Translations under genes and position numbers: made by a program | Notes under the pieces: model-generated | What the model was told of the DNA's origin: nothing | Seen by the model: only the letters and a program-made list of their open reading frames with translations | The model's database searches: none | Shown here: positions 61,855-64,000 of the stretch, one piece after another | Layout: each line of letters starts with the position of its first letter | Position numbering within the stretch: position 1 is the stretch's first letter | DNA from: Parasedimentitalea marina | GTDB taxonomy: Bacteria; Pseudomonadota; Alphaproteobacteria; Rhodobacterales; Rhodobacteraceae | Length of the DNA stretch: 64,000 nt | Direction: 5' to 3' | Assembly (NCBI RefSeq): GCF_004006175.1 | Contig: NZ_CP033219.1 | Span: 682,001 to 746,000, forward strand

Positions 61855-62745
61855 ATGACTGACTCGCAGCACACCTTTTGTATTGCCATTGATGGCGGCG
61901 GCACCTCGTGCCGCCTTGCCCTGAAGACGCCTACCGGCGTGGTTTCGGTCAGGCGCGGCAGCGCAAATGTATTTTCCGATTATGAAACTGCATTGGAAAC
62001 GATGCGGGATGGTTTGGCTGAGTTGTGTTCAAAGGCTGGCCTGGATGTGCGGCAATTGGTTGATATTCCGTTGTATGCGGGGCTTGCCGGAGTGGTGGAT
62101 GGCGCCGTCGCGCGCTCTGTTGCTGAGGGGTTGCCATCGCGCCATGCGCTGATCGAGGATGACCGCCATGCGGCAGTGATTGGTGCGCTGGGCGCGCGAT
62201 CCGGCAGCTTGATCGGTATTGGAACCGGTTCATTTTTGGCGCGGCAATCGCAAGGTAATATTGCTTTCATCGGCGGTTACGGCCCTGTTCTTGGGGACGA
62301 AGCCTCGGGGAGTTGGCTGGGCCGGGGGCTGCTGCGCCGGGCACTGTTGGTGCTGGATGGGCTGGAGGATACCAGCGATCTGGTTGAGTCCTGCTTGAGT
62401 GAGTTCCAGCATGATGTAGCTCGGATCGTGAGATTTACCATTGCGGCACAGCCCGCCGATTATGGTGTTTATGCACCGCGCGTGGTGCAGGCCGCAAAAA
62501 CTGGTGATGTCACGGGGCGCGTTTTGATGGAGGCCGGCGCGGATTATATCTGCAAGGCATTGGCGGCGCTGGGCCGTGAACCGGACGAGCCTGTATGTGG
62601 GATTGGTGGCGTTGCAGCGCATTACGCGGATTTCCTGCCACCGGAAATTGCGGCCAGCCTGGTTGACCCTCAGGGTGAGGCTTTGGACGGGGCGTTGGAA
62701 TTGGCGCGTCGCTTTGCGGTGCAGATCCGGCAGGAGCAAACATGA
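61855..62745 (+). CDS. BadF/BcrA-type ATPase, N-acetylglucosamine/MurNAc kinase-like
   Basis: ASKHA-fold sugar kinase of 296 residues. Phosphate-1 motif IAIDGGGTSCRLAL, adenosine/phosphate-2 motifs LIGIGTGSFLA and GGYGPVLGDEASGSWLGR (a hallmark of eukaryotic-type GlcNAc kinase and Clostridium MurK), and PVCGIGGVAAHY near the C-terminus. It would phosphorylate imported GlcNAc and/or MurNAc at O6, giving MurQ its substrate. The ATG at 61855 is chosen; the frame to 61813 crosses the operator. It overlaps gntR by ATGA. Confidence 0.88.
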   Translation: MTDSQHTFCIAIDGGGTSCRLALKTPTGVVSVRRGSANVFSDYETALETMRDGLAELCSKAGLDVRQLVDIPLYAGLAGVVDGAVARSVAEGLPSRHALIEDDRHAAVIGALGARSGSLIGIGTGSFLARQSQGNIAFIGGYGPVLGDEASGSWLGRGLLRRALLVLDGLEDTSDLVESCLSEFQHDVARIVRFTIAAQPADYGVYAPRVVQAAKTGDVTGRVLMEAGADYICKALAALGREPDEPVCGIGGVAAHYADFLPPEIAASLVDPQGEALDGALELARRFAVQIRQEQT

Positions 62746-63500
62746 CAGCTGATGAACTCTTTAAGCCCGGAGAGTGGCTGGATGACGTGACCGGCCCCCG
62801 GTATGTCCGCCTGCGCTCTAGGATCGAGGTGGCTATTCGCGATGGAATGTTGCCCAAAAGCGCTCCACTGCCGGCCGAACGGGAAATTGCCAGTTTGACT
62901 GGTCTGTCGCGCGTGACTGTGCGTCGTGCGATGCAGGATTTGGTGGATCGCGGCATTGTTGTTCAGCGTCAGGGGTCCGGCAGCTTCGTTTCCGATGCAC
63001 CTCCACGGGTGGAACAAACACTGTCGCTGCTGACATCCTTTACCGAGGATATGCTTCGGCGCGGGTTGAGTTCGTCCAGTGAGTGGCTGGGGCGTGGCAT
63101 TCACATGGCATCCCCCGAAGAGGTGATGGTGTTGGCCTTGTCCTCGGGTGAATCGGTGGCGCGGGTCGAACGCCTGCGCCGGGCCGATAACCGCCCCATG
63201 GCGATCGAGCGGGCCTCGTTACCGATCGATATATTGCCCAACCCCTTGCAGGTGGAAACGTCGTTGTATGCGGTTCTGGAGGCCGGTGGAAACCGTCCTG
63301 TGCGTGCCCTGCAGCGGATTTCGGCTGTGAACTTGACGGATGAGGATGCCGACTTGCTGGGTGTGGAACCGGGCGCTGCCGGTTTGCGCATCTCGCGCAC
63401 CTCGTATCTGCCCAACCGACGCGTGGTCGAATTCACCCGTTCTATCTACCGTGGCGATGCATATGACTTTGTGGCTGAGTTGCGGCTCGCCGACCAATAG
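62742..63500 (+). CDS. GntR family regulator, HutC/UTRA type (NagR-like)
   Basis: Regulator of 252 residues: winged HTH at ~20-85 (LPAEREIASLTGLSRVTVRRAMQDLVDRGIVVQRQGSGSFV) and a UTRA ligand domain at ~105-245 (RVERLRRADNRPMAIERASLP, RISRTSYLPNRRVVEFTRSIYRGDAYDFVAEL). The wording matches regulators of amino-sugar genes that respond to GlcN-6-P or GlcNAc-6-P. Cotranscribed with the kinase; the paired operators at 61734 and 61834 are its likely targets. Confidence 0.92.
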   Translation: MTADELFKPGEWLDDVTGPRYVRLRSRIEVAIRDGMLPKSAPLPAEREIASLTGLSRVTVRRAMQDLVDRGIVVQRQGSGSFVSDAPPRVEQTLSLLTSFTEDMLRRGLSSSSEWLGRGIHMASPEEVMVLALSSGESVARVERLRRADNRPMAIERASLPIDILPNPLQVETSLYAVLEAGGNRPVRALQRISAVNLTDEDADLLGVEPGAAGLRISRTSYLPNRRVVEFTRSIYRGDAYDFVAELRLADQ

Positions 63501-63511
63501 GAGCTAACAGT

Positions 63512-64000
63512 ATGATCCAGAGCACCAAAATGCGCCGCGAGATCGATGAGATCCCCGAGGCCGTCGAGCGGCTGCTGACCGAGGGCGCAGTGGACATCGC
63601 GCGGGTTGCAAGCGCAGTGCGGGATCGGGACCCGGCGTTTATCATGACTGTTGCACGCGGATCGTCGGACCATGTGTGCACCTATACGAAATACGTCTCG
63701 GAATTGTTGCTGGGGGTGCCGGTGGCCTCGGTTGGGCCATCGGTCGCCTCGGTTTATGATGCCCCGCTGAAACTGAGCAAAGGGTTAGGCCTGGCGGTGT
63801 CACAATCGGGGCAAAGCCCGGACATTGTCGCGATGGCACGCAACGCCGGCCGGGACGGCGCCTTGACCGTGGCGCTGACCAACGAGGCGCGCTCACCCCT
63901 GGCGAAAGTCAGCGCCCATTCTATCGATATTCAGGCTGGCCCCGAGCTGAGCGTTGCAGCAACCAAGACTTTTGTCACCTCGGCGGTTGCCGGATTGTGG
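63512..64000 (+). CDS. SIS-domain sugar isomerase/deaminase (GlmS isomerase-like), cut by right edge
   Basis: About 163 residues are visible. The protein starts MIQSTKMRREIDEIPEAVERLL, then VARGSSDHVCTYTKYVSELL, SVSQSGQSPD-like (AVSQSGQSPDIVAMA) and AGPELSVAATKTFVTS, matching the isomerase half of GlmS and the NagB-II/AgaS sugar-phosphate deaminases; no glutaminase domain precedes it. It would convert glucosamine-6-phosphate to fructose-6-phosphate. TAGGAG, 10 bases before the ATG, is the ribosome site and overlaps the gntR stop. The C-terminal SIS repeat lies beyond the window. Confidence 0.88.
   Translation, partial: MIQSTKMRREIDEIPEAVERLLTEGAVDIARVASAVRDRDPAFIMTVARGSSDHVCTYTKYVSELLLGVPVASVGPSVASVYDAPLKLSKGLGLAVSQSGQSPDIVAMARNAGRDGALTVALTNEARSPLAKVSAHSIDIQAGPELSVAATKTFVTSAVAGLW

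Noticed and set aside
1..64000. CRISPR arrays, rRNA or tRNA genes, intact insertion sequences, prophage genes
   Set aside because: None was seen by eye on either strand; no regularly spaced repeats, transposase or phage proteins were recognised.

Overview
The window reads as a chromosomal stretch of an alphaproteobacterium, most likely a marine Rhodobacterales (Roseobacter-type) bacterium. The grounds are gene content and style: many ABC transporters, an Entner-Doudoroff operon, a nosCRZDFYLX cluster as in Paracoccus, ATGA and TAATG stop/start overlaps, and strong AGGAGG-type ribosome binding sites. I see 61 genes, two of them cut by the window edges and one an internally deleted remnant. I see no rRNA, tRNA, CRISPR array or intact insertion sequence.

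Layout. 1-2915 (minus): a Rieske oxygenase, two short-chain dehydrogenases and, between the dehydrogenases, a BKACE-family gene reduced to its two ends. 3137-4743 (plus): an alpha/beta hydrolase and a TetR regulator. 4796-13244: a six-gene minus-strand operon (cupin, choline-dehydrogenase-like GMC oxidase, glycine-betaine-type ABC transporter, acetylpolyamine-deacetylase-like HDAC) with a divergent LysR regulator. 13245-14187 holds no recognisable gene. 14188-16919: a PstS-like periplasmic protein with a membrane GGDEF-EAL protein. 16993-26889: a sugar catabolic cluster whose enzymes fit oxidative breakdown of L-galactose (or a related L-sugar) through a lactone, L-galactonate, tagaturonate and altronate to KDG, with its own ABC importer and an unusual GntR regulator. 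26984-36317: 4-hydroxybenzoate hydroxylase followed by a full protocatechuate 4,5-cleavage pathway, with a LysR-type regulator carrying two HTH domains. 36359-45370: the nitrous oxide reductase cluster. 45618-49824: a phosphonate/phosphite-type ABC transporter and a HAD phosphatase. 49876-55471: pgi-zwf-edd-eda, the upper Entner-Doudoroff pathway. 55661-64000: an ABC importer with a MurQ-like etherase, a BadF-type amino-sugar kinase, a UTRA regulator and a SIS-domain sugar isomerase/deaminase, consistent with PTS-independent use of MurNAc/GlcNAc.

The modules converge on central carbon metabolism. The L-galactose branch would yield KDG, which after phosphorylation enters at the Eda step encoded at 49876. 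Amino-sugar use yields fructose-6-phosphate, which Pgi and Zwf can feed into the same pathway. The protocatechuate route ends in pyruvate and oxaloacetate. Each catabolic block has its own regulator and, in several cases, visible palindromic operator candidates. All functional names are inferred from sequence read by eye; no database search was run.
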